Below are positions 1-9,507 of a DNA stretch of 64,000 bases, one piece after another. The notes under the pieces are model-generated. The model was not told the DNA's origin. It did not search any database and saw nothing but the letters and a program-made list of their open reading frames with translations. Origin of the DNA: Bog-756 sp963837805 (GTDB lineage: Bacteria > Actinomycetota > Acidimicrobiia > Acidimicrobiales > RAAP-2); the NCBI GenBank assembly GCA_963837805.1, contig CAWIOU010000014.1:124001-188000 (forward strand), read 5' to 3'. A program made the position numbers and the translations under genes. The number at the start of each line of letters is the position of its first letter. The stretch's first letter is position 1.

Positions 1-817
1 CCGGAGGACGCCGGCCGGTGGCCGCCTCGGCGGCGTCGAGCACAGCCTCGGACACGAACTCGAGCACGTCCTCCTGGCCGACGAAGGACGCCTCGACATC
101 GAGCTGGGAGAACTCGAATTGGCGGTCGGCACGGAGGTCCTCGTCCCGCAGACAGCGGGCGATCTGGTAGTACCGGTCCACGCCGGCCACCATGAGGAGC
201 TGCTTGGCCAGCTGCGGGCTCTGGGGCAGGACGTAAGAGGAACCGGGGCTCAACCTGCTCGGGACGGTGAACTCGCGGGCCCCCTCCGGTGTCGGTGCCC
301 ACAGGAGGGGCGTCTCCACCTCTACGAACCCCTGCCGGTCCATGGCCGCCCGCAGGGAGCGGTTGACCAGGGACCGGAGACGCAGGTTGGACTGCATCCG
401 CGGCCGGCGGAGATCGACGTACCGGTAGCGCAACCGGTTGACCTCGTCGACGTCGACGCGATCGTCGACGGCGAACGGAGGGGGCTCGGCCGGATTGAGC
501 ACGATCACCGTGCAGTCGCCGAGCTCCACCTCCCCGGTGGGCAGCTCCGGGTTGACGGTGCCCTCGGGCCGGTGGCGGACCACGCCCTCCACGGCGACGA
601 CGTACTCGCTGCGCACGTCCACCGTGCCCGGGATCACGCACTGGACGAGGCCGGTGTGGTCGCGCAGGTCGACGAAGGCCAGGTGCTCGCCGTGCTCCCG
701 GCGCTTGGCCACCCAGCCGCACACCGTCACCGTCGACCCGACGTCGTCGACGCCGAGCACCCCGCACAGGCGGGTGCGCATCGACGTGGTCTCAGCCGAG
801 GATGGTGGGGAGGTCAC
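1..817 (-). CDS. aspS: Aspartyl-tRNA synthetase, N-terminal part (cut by window edge)
   Basis: Class II aminoacyl-tRNA synthetase that charges tRNA-Asp in the cytoplasm. The visible 272 residues hold the OB-fold anticodon-binding domain (residues about 15-120, with VTVCGWVAKRREHG and FVDLRDHTGLVQCV), followed by the start of the catalytic core: RYRYVDLRRP, then FVEVETPLL (motif 1) and RCLRDEDLRADRQ (motif 2 region). The rest, including motif 3, lies beyond position 1. I chose the GTG at 817 because AAAGGA lies about 7 bases upstream; an in-frame ATG at 781 is the alternative. It follows hisS by 80 bases and is probably co-transcribed with it. Whether it is discriminating or AspRS/AsnRS-type cannot be judged from this part. 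Confidence 0.95.
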   Translation of the reverse strand, partial: MTSPPSSAETTSMRTRLCGVLGVDDVGSTVTVCGWVAKRREHGEHLAFVDLRDHTGLVQCVIPGTVDVRSEYVVAVEGVVRHRPEGTVNPELPTGEVELGDCTVIVLNPAEPPPFAVDDRVDVDEVNRLRYRYVDLRRPRMQSNLRLRSLVNRSLRAAMDRQGFVEVETPLLWAPTPEGAREFTVPSRLSPGSSYVLPQSPQLAKQLLMVAGVDRYYQIARCLRDEDLRADRQFEFSQLDVEASFVGQEDVLEFVSEAVLDAAEAATGRRPP

Positions 818-897
818 AGGAAGTCCTTTCGGTGCGGTCCCGATGGTGGTCCCGGGGGAAGGCGGGAAAGCGTTGGGTACCGCCGGGGCCAGACCGG

Positions 898-2172
898 TCA
901 CCCACGGCCGGACTGGTCACGCACGGCCTCCACCACCTCGGAGCGCAGCACCGTGCGCTGCTCTCCGGTTCCCCGCAGGGGCCGCAGGGACACCGTACCC
1001 GCTGCCAACTCGTCGGTCCCCACGATCAGCGCCACCCGGGCCCCCGAGCGGTCGGCCGACTTCAGCTGCGACTTCATGGAACGGTCGTCGAAGGCCCGGT
1101 CGACGCGCAGCCCCGCCCGACGGAGCTCGGCGGTGATGTCGCGGGCCGACTGCCCGCCGGACACGTCGACCACGAAGGCGTCGAGGGGCTCGGGCCGGAC
1201 CTCGAACACCCCCTCGGCGTCGCAGGCCATCAACAGCCGCTCGATGCCGATGCCGAAGCCGATCCCCGGCGTCGGTGGACCGCCCAGCATCTCCACCAGG
1301 CCGTCGTAGCGGCCCCCGCCACCGATACCGTTCTGAGCCGACTCCAACGCCTGGGAGGCGAATTCGAAGGTGGTCCGGGTGTAGTAGTCGAAGCCGCGGA
1401 CCAACCGGTGATCGAAGACGAAGGGCACGCCGAGGGCGGTCAACCCGTCACAGACCCGCCCGAAATGGGCGCGGCACGGATCACACAGGTGGTCGATGAG
1501 GTGCGGGGCGCCGGAGGTGGCCGCCCGGCACTCCTCGCGCTTGCAATCGAGCACCCGGAGCGGATTGGCATCGAGGCGCCCGCGGTGCTCGGCACAGAGC
1601 TGGTCGCTGCGCTCGGCCAGATAGGCGCGGAGGAGCTCGAGGTAGCCGGGGCGGCACGCCCCGTCGCCCATCGAGTTGATCCGCAGCTCGAATGCGGCCA
1701 GGCCCAGTGAGCGGAAGAAGTCGTCAGCCAGGGAGATCACCTCGACGTCGAGGTCGGGGTCGGGGGTCCCGAGGGCCTCCACGCCCAACTGGTGGTGCTG
1801 ACGGTAGCGACCGGCCTGAGGCCGCTCGTACCGGAAGGCCGGTGTCACGTACCAGGCCTTCCACGGCAGCGGGGGCCGGTGCTGGACGAAGGCCCGGACC
1901 ATGGGCGCGGTCCCCTCGGGACGGAGAGCCAGGGTGCGGCCGCCGCGGTCCTCGAACTCGTACATTTCCTTGCCCACCACGTCGCTGCCCTCGCCGATGC
2001 CCCGGCGGAAGACCCGGACGTCCTCGAACATCGGCGTGTGGGCCAGGCCGTACCCGGCCGCCTCCACCTGGGACGCGTAGGTAGCCACCAGCGCCTCCCA
2101 GCGGGTCGACTCCGGCCACAGGACGTCGTGGGTGCCACTCGGGGCGCGCGCCGCCCTGGTCTCGTCCGACAC
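898..2172 (-). CDS. hisS: Histidyl-tRNA synthetase
   Basis: Charges tRNA-His. It is 424 residues, the usual bacterial length. The class II motifs are visible: RPEGTAPMVRAF (about residue 84), the motif 2 stretch FRYERPQAGRYRQHHQLG, the histidine A box LVRGFDYYTRTTFEF (about 258) and motif 3 GIGFGIGIERLLM (about 307). The C-terminal anticodon-binding domain follows (DAFVVDVSGG onward). The start is GTG. It begins 6 bases after the relA stop codon, so the two are probably co-transcribed; this relA-hisS-aspS order is common in actinobacteria. Confidence 0.96.
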   Translation of the reverse strand: MSDETRAARAPSGTHDVLWPESTRWEALVATYASQVEAAGYGLAHTPMFEDVRVFRRGIGEGSDVVGKEMYEFEDRGGRTLALRPEGTAPMVRAFVQHRPPLPWKAWYVTPAFRYERPQAGRYRQHHQLGVEALGTPDPDLDVEVISLADDFFRSLGLAAFELRINSMGDGACRPGYLELLRAYLAERSDQLCAEHRGRLDANPLRVLDCKREECRAATSGAPHLIDHLCDPCRAHFGRVCDGLTALGVPFVFDHRLVRGFDYYTRTTFEFASQALESAQNGIGGGGRYDGLVEMLGGPPTPGIGFGIGIERLLMACDAEGVFEVRPEPLDAFVVDVSGGQSARDITAELRRAGLRVDRAFDDRSMKSQLKSADRSGARVALIVGTDELAAGTVSLRPLRGTGEQRTVLRSEVVEAVRDQSGRG

Positions 2173-2178
2173 CGGGGC

Positions 2179-4678
2179 TCAGTCCTTTTTTCCGGGGAGG
2201 ATCCGGTAGACGTCGTAGACGGCGTCGAGATGCCGGATGAGGTTGAGGACCGACTCGAGATGACCGGGGTCGGCCAGCTCCACGTCGAACCGCATGCGGC
2301 TGATGCGGTCGGGATCGGTCTGGGTGTTGGCGCTCACGATGTTGAGGTGGTGCTCGGAGACCACCTTGGTGACGTCGGTGAGCAGCCGCGACCGGTCGAT
2401 GGCCACCACCTCGATGGTGGCCACGAAGACGCCCGACGACCGGTGGTCCCACTCGACCTCGATGAGGCGTTCACGCGACCGGCTGGCCAGCGATGCGGCA
2501 TTGGCGCAGTCGGCGCGGTGCACCGACACGCCCCGTCCCCGGGTCACGAACCCGACGATCTCGTCCCCGGGCACCGGCGTGCAGCACCGGGACAACCGCA
2601 CCATGAGGTCGTCGAGACCCTCGACGTAGACACCGACCGCCGAACCCCGGCCCGGCCGGGGCGCCGTGGGCTGCTGGCGGGCGGTGACCGGGAGCTGTTC
2701 CTCGTAGACCCCGCCCCGGAGGTCCCGCAGCACCCGTTGGGCCACGGCCCGGGCCGAGACCCGGTTGTCGCCGATGGCCGCGTGCAAGGCATCGAGGTCG
2801 GCATAGTTCATGGCCTTGGCCAGATCGGCCAGGGCGTGCTCGGAGGCGAGCTTCTGGACCGGGAGCCCCTCACGGCGCAGTTCCTTGATCAGCTCGTCCC
2901 GGCCGACTTCGATGGCGTCCTCACGTCGCTCACGCGAGAACCACTGGCGGATCTTGCTCCGGGCCCGAGACGATGCCACCATGCCCAGCCAGTCGCGGGA
3001 GGGACCGGCGGTGGGGGCCTTAGAGGTGAAGATCTCCACGGTGTCGGCCGAGTTGAGGCGGGTGTCGAGTGGGACCAGGCGTCCGTTGACCTTGGCCCCG
3101 ATGCACCGGTGGCCGACCTCGGTGTGGATGGAGTAGGCGAAGTCCACCGGGGTGGCGTTGGCAGTCAGGGCGATGACCTTGCCCTTCGGGGTGAAGACGT
3201 AGACCTCGTCCTCCTCGAGGTCAAGTTTGAGGGCCTCGAGGAACTCGATGGGATCGGTGGTCTCGTTCTGGAAATCGACGATGCGCTGCATCCACTCGAT
3301 CTCCGCCGTGGTCGACGAGGTCTCCTTGGCCAGGGCCAGCCGCTCGGCCCGGCGGTCGCGCTCGGCCAGCTCGGCGCGCTGGGCGGAGGTGACCGACGAG
3401 CCCTTCTTGCCGCCCTCGCCCTTGGCCTCGCTCTTGCCCTCGCCCTTGCCGGCGTCGGAGGGCCGCGACGAACCATCCTTCACCGCCGACTTGGCTCCCC
3501 GGACCTTGGTGGAGGTTCCCGAGTCCTTGCCCGCTTTGCCCCCGGCAGGCCGCACCGGGTTCTCCTTGTAGCCCCAGTGGGCGGCGATACCGTACTCGGC
3601 CCGCCGGTGCATCTCGTGGGTCCGGACCTGCACCTCGATGGGCTTGCCGTCGAGACCGATCACCGTGGTGTGCAGCGACTGGTAGAGGTTGAACTTGGGC
3701 GAGTTGATGTAGTCCTTGAACCGACCCTGCACCGGGGGCCAGATGGCGTGGATCGACCCCAGGGCGGCCCAGCAGTCCTTCTCCGACTCGACGATGACCC
3801 GGATCCCGACCAGATCGAAGAGGTCGTCGAACTCCTTGCCCCGCACGACCATCTTCTCGTAGATGCTCCACAGGTGCTTCGGGCGCCCGGTGACCTCGGC
3901 GTTGACCCCGGAGGCGGCCATCCGCTCCCTCACCGAGACCAGGACGCGGGCCAGGAACTCGTCGCGCAGGGGGGCCCGGCTGGCCACCATCTGCTCGATC
4001 TCCGCGTAGCGCTTCGGATGGAGGGTGGCGAAGGCCAGGTCCTCGAGCTGCCACTTGACCTCCTGGATCCCGAGGCGGTGGGCCAGAGGGGCATAGATGT
4101 CGAGCGTCTCCTGGGCCGTGCGCCGCTGTTTCCACTCCGGCATCACCGACAGGGTGCGCATGTTGTGGAGGCGATCGGCCAGCTTGATGATCAGCACCCG
4201 CCAGTCGTTGGCCATGGCCACCAACATCTTGCGCACGGTGGCTGCCTGCTGGGCCTCCTTCGAATCGAACTGGAGCCGGTCGAGCTTGGTCACCCCGTCG
4301 ACGATGAGGGCCACGGACGGGCCCGAAGTCGCGGTCGATGACCTCCTTGGTGACCCCGGTGTCCTCCACCGCGTCGTGGAGGAGGGCGGCGGCCACCGTC
4401 TGGGCGTCCAGCCCCAGGTCGGCGACGATGCCGGCCACGGCGATGGGATGGGTGACGTACGGCTCGCCGGACCGCCGGAGCTGGCCGGCGTGGGCCACCG
4501 TGGCCGTCTCCGCCGCCCGCACCATCAGGGAGGTGTCATCACCTGGGTGGCGGCGGAGGAACGACTGGAGGACCGGGGCCAAGAGGGCGGCTTCGGCGGC
4601 CGGCAGCGAGGAGCCGGCAACGTACTCCTCGACGTCCGTGGTCCCCTCTTCAGCAGGGACTGGTGTGGCCAAAGCCAT
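2179..4678 (-). CDS. relA: Bifunctional (p)ppGpp synthetase/hydrolase RelA/SpoT, frameshifted in this assembly
   Basis: Makes and degrades the alarmone (p)ppGpp in the stringent response. The order is HD hydrolase domain (HAGQLRRSGEPYVTHP, then LLHDAVEDTG), synthetase domain (GRPKHLWSIYEKM, GRFKDYINSPKFNLYQSLHT, EYGIAAHWGYKE), TGS domain (YVFTPKGKVIALTANATP) and a C-terminal ACT domain. Joined length is about 830 residues against about 790 in M. tuberculosis Rel. The reading frame changes at about 4315-4326: the HD part ends in DFGP and the next frame resumes with VALIVDGVTKLD, which one extra base explains. I regard this as assembly error because both halves are perfectly conserved. Between the synthetase and TGS domains (about 3305-3565) lies an unusual Lys/Gly/Ala/Ser-rich insertion of about 85 residues. 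Start: ATG 4678; an upstream GTG at 4699 is possible. Confidence 0.93.
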
Positions 4679-4753
4679 CTCTACACGGTACCTGTCCACG
4701 CCCGCGCATCGGTAGCTCTCGCCCGCACCGGCTCCGCGGCCCGTGGAACCCGA

Positions 4754-6259
4754 TCAGCGGCGCTTGCCCTTTCCGCCCTTGCCCTTGCCCTTGCGGGGGC
4801 GGGGTGGCGGACGGGTGCCGCCCGGTCGGGTGGACCCTGATGCGGTGCGCCCTCCGCCGGTCGAGGACCGGGAACCGCCGGCCGAGGACCGGGCCCCGGC
4901 CGCCACCGGCTCGCCGGTGGCACCTCCGCCGCCACCGCCACCGGTCCCTCCCCGCCGGGACTTGGACCCGGCTCCGGGCCGGATCACGCCGGTGTTCTTG
5001 GTGGCGGACCGGCCCGACGCCCGACCGGTCGCTCCGGCGGCTCCGGCCATGGCCGCGGCCGCCGCCGGGGTCAGCACCGCGCCCCGCTCCCCACGGGTCT
5101 CGAGGCGCTGGCGGATGGTCGTATAGCGGGGCTCGCGTTCCTTCATCATGGCCAGGAGGGGCGATGCGATGAAGATCGACGAGTAGGCACCGCTGGTCAA
5201 CCCGATGACCAGGGCCAGGCCGAAGTCCTGGAGCGACGTCGCGCCGAGGAAGAACGAACCGACCACCAGCACCGACAGCACGGGCACGATGGCCACCAAC
5301 GACGTGTTGATCGACCGGGCCAGCGTCTGGTTCATCGACAGGTTGACCATCTCGGAGTACGTGATGCGACCGGAGGCCCCGAGTCCCTTCGAGTTCTCCC
5401 GTATTCGGTCGAAGACGACCACCGTGTCGTACAACGAATACCCGAGCACGGTAAGGACGGCGACCACCGTGTCCGGGGTCACCTGGAACCCGGTGAGCGA
5501 GTAGATGCCCACCGTGACCAAAATGTCGTGGATCACCGCCACGATGGCGGCCACGGCCATCTTGAATTCGAACCGGACCGAGATGTAGAGGGTCACGGCG
5601 ATGAAGAAGATGATCAACGCCTTGATGGCATCGCGGGTGACCTGCCCGCCCCAGGTGGGACCGACGTCGTTGAAGTTGACGTTGTCCGGCGTGGTGTTGG
5701 CCGCTTTGGCCAGCGCATCCTGCACGTTGTTCTCGATGGCGTTGCGTTGGGCCGGCGGCTTCGAGTTGAGGTCGACCGTCACCTGGATCTGCTTGCTGTG
5801 ATTGATCTGGTTGGTCAGCTGGACCACGGTGGGCTGGGTGATCCCGGCCGACTCGGCCGCCGCTGTGGCCTGGGCCACGGTCAACGTCGGGGAGGTGACC
5901 AACCATGACTGCCCGCCCTTGAAGTCGATGCCTTCGTTGAGGCCTCGGGTGCCGAGGGAGATGATCCCGAGCACGATGATGATGGCCGAGATGCCGAACC
6001 ACCATTTGCGGTTGCCGATGAAGTCGAACGAGGTCTCGCCCCGGTAGAGGCGGATGAGGACGTTGTGACGCTTCTCGCCCCGCTCCTCACGATCCTCCTC
6101 CTCGGCTGCGAACTCGAGCTCCTCGTCGAACGCCTCTTCGAGCTCGAGGGCGGCCTCGTCCTCGGGGGCCGCTCCGTCCTCGGGTAGCCGCCCGCCGTGG
6201 CCGTTCTCACCACTCACCGGGCCGCCGGCCCCGGAGCCGTTGGATCGGCGCGGGCTCAC
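4754..6259 (-). CDS. secF: Preprotein translocase subunit SecF with long charged tails
   Basis: Inner-membrane partner of SecD that uses the proton gradient to help pull exported proteins out of SecYEG. After the tail, FDFIGNRKWWFG opens the first membrane segment, followed by the periplasmic P1-like stretch (LNEGIDFKGGQSW) and the conserved transmembrane block with GYSLYDTVVVFDRIREN and GLTSGAYSSIFIASP. Two features are unusual: an about 65-residue N-terminal extension very rich in Glu/Asp, and a C-terminal tail of about 90 residues made of Gly/Ser/Arg and ending in many lysines. The GTG start overlaps the secD stop codon (GTGA), indicating coupled translation. Confidence 0.95.
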   Translation of the reverse strand: MSPRRSNGSGAGGPVSGENGHGGRLPEDGAAPEDEAALELEEAFDEELEFAAEEEDREERGEKRHNVLIRLYRGETSFDFIGNRKWWFGISAIIIVLGIISLGTRGLNEGIDFKGGQSWLVTSPTLTVAQATAAAESAGITQPTVVQLTNQINHSKQIQVTVDLNSKPPAQRNAIENNVQDALAKAANTTPDNVNFNDVGPTWGGQVTRDAIKALIIFFIAVTLYISVRFEFKMAVAAIVAVIHDILVTVGIYSLTGFQVTPDTVVAVLTVLGYSLYDTVVVFDRIRENSKGLGASGRITYSEMVNLSMNQTLARSINTSLVAIVPVLSVLVVGSFFLGATSLQDFGLALVIGLTSGAYSSIFIASPLLAMMKEREPRYTTIRQRLETRGERGAVLTPAAAAAMAGAAGATGRASGRSATKNTGVIRPGAGSKSRRGGTGGGGGGGATGEPVAAGARSSAGGSRSSTGGGRTASGSTRPGGTRPPPRPRKGKGKGGKGKRR

Positions 6260-7780
6260 GGCGTGGCTCCCGCGGTCACGCCCAGACCACTGGCCACGCT
6301 CATGCTCCGGACGTCGCTGCCGCTCCGGCTACGTCCGAGCAGGATGACGAAGGGACGGGTGAAGAAGTAGGTGACGAAGACGTCGAGCAAGGTGGAGATC
6401 CCGAGGAACAGGGCGAAGCCCTTGACCGGGCCGATGGAGAAGACGTAGAGGACCACCGCGCCCAACAGGGAGACGGCGTCGGCGGCCAGCACGGTGCGGA
6501 AGGCGCTGGCGAACCCCCTGTCCACGCTGGACCGGATGGTCCGTCCGGACCGCGCCTCGTCTTTCAATCGTTCGAAGTAGACGATGTAGGAGTCGACGGT
6601 GATACCGATCGACACGATGATGCCGATGACACCGGCCAGGTCGATGGTGGTGTTGAAGGCCTGGCCCAGTATCGAGATGATCGCCCACAGGAAGGCTCCG
6701 GTCACGGCCAGGCCGGCCACCACGCACCACCCCCAACAACCGGTAGTAGAAGATGACGTACAACAGCACGAGGATCAGCCCGGCCAAGCCGGAGATGAGG
6801 CCGGCGTGGAGGGAGGCCTTGCCCAGGGTGGGCGAGACGGTCTCCACGGTGAGACGGTCCAGTTTGACGGGCAGGGCGCCGTAGGTGAACTCGGTGGCCA
6901 GCGTCTTGGCCTGGTCCTCGGTGAAGCCGCCCGAAATCTGCACCTGTCCGTTGAACGGGGTGAACGACTCCTGGGTCGGCTGGGTGATCGGGGCCGAGAT
7001 GACCTGACCGTCGAGGTCGATGGCGATGATGGCGTGGAACTGCTGCTTGGCCAGGGTGTCCCACTGGGTGGAGCCGGGGCCGGTGAGCACCAGGTTGACC
7101 GCCCACTGCCCGTTGTTGAGCTGGGCGCTGGCCGACTTGACCGCGGTGCCGGTCATCTGGGCCGGCCCGAGCACGCATCGCGGGAAGCACCCGTTCTGGG
7201 CGGTACCCGGCAGGATCACGGTGTCGGTCTTGCTGTCACTGAGGGGCGAGGTCGACTTGAAGGTGGCGAAAGCGGGGTCCTCGGCGATGTTGGTGTTGCT
7301 GGTGTAGCCGTTGGTGTTGCTCGAGTCGGGCGTGACCTGGAGGTTGGCCGCGGTCAACTGGGTAGTGGACGAACAAGTGGGTAGCGGCCCGGTCGAGGGC
7401 GGCTTCCCCTTGGCCACGGTGAACGCTGGCGCATAGCAGAGCGCGGGCCGGAACAGCAGCTGGGCGGTATTACCCAGGGTCTTGAGGATCTGCTGGGTGT
7501 TCTTCTCACCGGGGATCTGCACCGAGATCTGGTTCTTGCCCTGACTGGCCACGGTGGCACCGCTGGCCCCGGCGCTGACCCGGTCGTTGAGGATGGTGAC
7601 GATGGTGTCGAGCTGGGCCTGGTTGACCGAGGTGTGGGTCTGGTAGACGACGGACAGCCCCCCGTCGAGGTCGAGTCCCAGCTTCGGTGACCATCCCGAC
7701 GCCAGGGTGGCGGTCAGGGCGATGACCGCGATGGCGACCACTGAGAGCAGGCTGACCCACAGCGAGCGTTTGTTCTTCAT
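6256..7780 (-). CDS. secD: Preprotein translocase subunit SecD, frameshifted in this assembly
   Basis: SecD forms a complex with SecF and YajC that assists protein export. The N-terminal part shows a membrane anchor (residues 7-28), GLDLDGGLSVVYQT, the periplasmic domain, and TEFTYGALPVKLDR leading into the first transmembrane segments. The frame changes at about 6719-6735 inside a G-rich stretch. The next frame then supplies the rest of the six-helix RND-type domain (GVIGIIVSIGITVDSYIVYFERLKDE, split here only by assembly) and the final FVTYFFTRPFVILLG. One surplus base explains the break. SecD is important in nearly all bacteria and the two halves are complete, so I treat the frameshift as an error. 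It sits 6 bases after yajC and overlaps secF. Confidence 0.93.
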
Positions 7781-7786
7781 GGTCGG

Positions 7787-8308
7787 TCAGGTGGCCGGCG
7801 GTGAGTCGGGGTCATGGGTGTCGTCACCGGTCGGATTGGCACCGCCGTGTCCGGCGGGGTGGTCTTCGGTCGAGCCAGTTCCGCTGGTCTGGTCCTCCTC
7901 GGGGTCGTCCTCGTCGGACCCGTCGGCGAGGGCCGACGGTTCGTCGTCGTACTCCTCGTCGTCCTCGCCCTCGTCGGGTTCCACCGGCTCGGGCTCCTCC
8001 AGCTTGCGCAGCACGTACTGCTTGAGCACCACGAACGAGGCCCCGACGCTGGTCTCCAGCGTCACCCGGTCGCCTTCGATGTCGATGATGTGGCCGACGA
8101 TGCCCCCGGCGGTGAGGACCTCGTCGCCGACGTCGAAGCTCTTGGTCTGCTCCCGGGCCAGCTTGGCCTTGCGCTGCTGGGGACGGTAGATGAGGAAGTA
8201 GAAGCCGGCCGCCACCACCACGAAGATCAGCAGGACGGGGCTCCCGCTGCTGGACTTCTTTGCCGCCGCGGCCAGCAGTGGGGCCGCCAGGCCCAGGGCA
8301 GCCGTCAT
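7787..8308 (-). CDS. yajC: SecDF accessory protein YajC with long acidic tail
   Basis: Small single-pass membrane protein of the SecDF-YajC complex. A hydrophobic segment spans residues about 22-42 and is followed by FYFLIYRPQQRKAKLA and the small domain SFDVGDEVLTAGGIVG, both diagnostic of YajC. The C-terminal 75 residues are an acidic, low-complexity tail (EPVEPDEGEDDEEYDDEP). This makes the protein 173 residues, longer than the 85-115 usual for the family, as seen in other actinobacteria. It is first in yajC-secD-secF. Confidence 0.93.
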   Translation of the reverse strand: MTAALGLAAPLLAAAAKKSSSGSPVLLIFVVVAAGFYFLIYRPQQRKAKLAREQTKSFDVGDEVLTAGGIVGHIIDIEGDRVTLETSVGASFVVLKQYVLRKLEEPEPVEPDEGEDDEEYDDEPSALADGSDEDDPEEDQTSGTGSTEDHPAGHGGANPTGDDTHDPDSPPAT

Positions 8309-8388
8309 CGATGATCAGGGAGGGGAATGGAGGTGGGCACAGCGGTTCGACTGTAGCCCAGGCCAGGCCGGGTGAGATGCCGGGCCCC

Positions 8389-9507
8389 TCAGGGTGCCCA
8401 CACCTCGGCCGTCCGGGAGCGCAGGGCGTCGAAGGCACCCCGCTCGATCGCCGTGCGGGCCTCGGCCATCAATCCGAGCACAAAGGCCAGGTTGTGGAGG
8501 CTGAGGAGTCGCCAGGCGGTGGGTTCCCCCACGATCAGCAGGTGGCGCAGGTACCCCCTCGACCACCGGGCACAGGTCGAGCAGGCGCAGTCAGGATCGA
8601 GGGGGCGATCGTCACGGGCGTGCACGGCGTTGCGCAGGTTGAGACGACCGGTGCTGGTCAGCATCGACCCGTGCCGGGCCTGGCGGGTAGGGGCCACGCA
8701 GTCGAACTGGTCGACGCCGAGCGCGATCGCCTCCAGCATCCCCACCGGGTCCCCCACCCCCATCAGGTACCGGGGACGGTCGGAAGGGAGGTGGGGCACG
8801 GTGGCGGCGATGGCCTCGAGCATGGCCGGTCGGGGCTCACCCACCGACAGACCGCCGATCCCGTACCCGTCGAATTCGAGCTCGGCGGTCCGCTGGGCGC
8901 TCTCCTTGCGCAACGCCTCATCGGTGCCGCCCTGCACGATCCCGAACAGGGCCTGGCCCTCGGGCTTGGCGTCGAGACGCCGGTGGGCGGTCCGGGCCCG
9001 GGCCGCCCACGCCGCCGTCCGGTCGACCGCCACGCGCAGGACCTCGGTCGACGCCGGCAGGCTGGCGCACACGTCGAGGACCATCTGGATGTCGGCGCCG
9101 ATGAGGCCCTGGGCCTCGACGGCCGATTCCGGCGTCAGTCGGATCCGGTCACCGTCGTAGACCGAGGCAAAGGTCACGCCGTCGTCGTCGACCGCGGGGC
9201 GGAGCGAGTGGACCTGGTAGCCGCCGGAATCGGTCAGGGTGTGCCCGTCCCAGCCGGTGAACCGGTGCAGGCCGCCGAGGGCGGCGACGGTGTCGGCCCC
9301 GGGCCGGAGCAGGAGGTGGTAGGTGTTGGCCAACACGACCCCGGCCCCCAGGGACTCGAGATCAGCGCTGTCCAGGGCTTTGACCGCGCCCCGGGTCCCG
9401 ACGGGCATGAACGCCGGGACGGGGTAGGACCCGCGCCGGGTGCGGACCACCCCCGTGCGCGCCGCGCCGTCGGTGGCGGTGATCTCGACCCGGGCCGGCT
9501 CCGTCAT
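8389..9507 (-). CDS. tgt: Queuine/preQ1 tRNA-guanine transglycosylase
   Basis: Exchanges guanine-34 of GUN-anticodon tRNAs for the queuosine precursor. The protein is 372 residues. Visible motifs: TLTDSGGYQVHSL (substrate-binding Asp), GIVQGGTDEALR, GIGGLSVGEP, MGVGDPVGMLEAI and GVDQFDCVAPTRQARHG, which contains the nucleophilic Asp. The zinc site is C-A-C-S-T-C followed by a His in LLSLHNL. The ATG shares one base with the queA stop codon (TGATG), so the two are translated together. Together they imply queuosine modification, which many actinobacteria lack. Confidence 0.95.
   Translation of the reverse strand: MTEPARVEITATDGAARTGVVRTRRGSYPVPAFMPVGTRGAVKALDSADLESLGAGVVLANTYHLLLRPGADTVAALGGLHRFTGWDGHTLTDSGGYQVHSLRPAVDDDGVTFASVYDGDRIRLTPESAVEAQGLIGADIQMVLDVCASLPASTEVLRVAVDRTAAWAARARTAHRRLDAKPEGQALFGIVQGGTDEALRKESAQRTAELEFDGYGIGGLSVGEPRPAMLEAIAATVPHLPSDRPRYLMGVGDPVGMLEAIALGVDQFDCVAPTRQARHGSMLTSTGRLNLRNAVHARDDRPLDPDCACSTCARWSRGYLRHLLIVGEPTAWRLLSLHNLAFVLGLMAEARTAIERGAFDALRSRTAEVWAP

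Noticed and set aside
4315..4326. Programmed ribosomal frameshifting in relA and other broken genes
   Set aside because: There is no slippery heptamer with a downstream structure, and the same type of break recurs in unrelated genes at simple base runs. Sequencing or assembly error is simpler.
1792..4341. An 849-codon open frame on the plus strand opposite relA and hisS (and similar long antisense frames opposite queA, thrS, the rhamnosidase and others)
   Set aside because: Very high GC with strong third-position bias leaves the opposite strand open by chance. The products are low-complexity Gly/Arg/Asp/Val strings with no motifs, while the minus-strand genes are certain.
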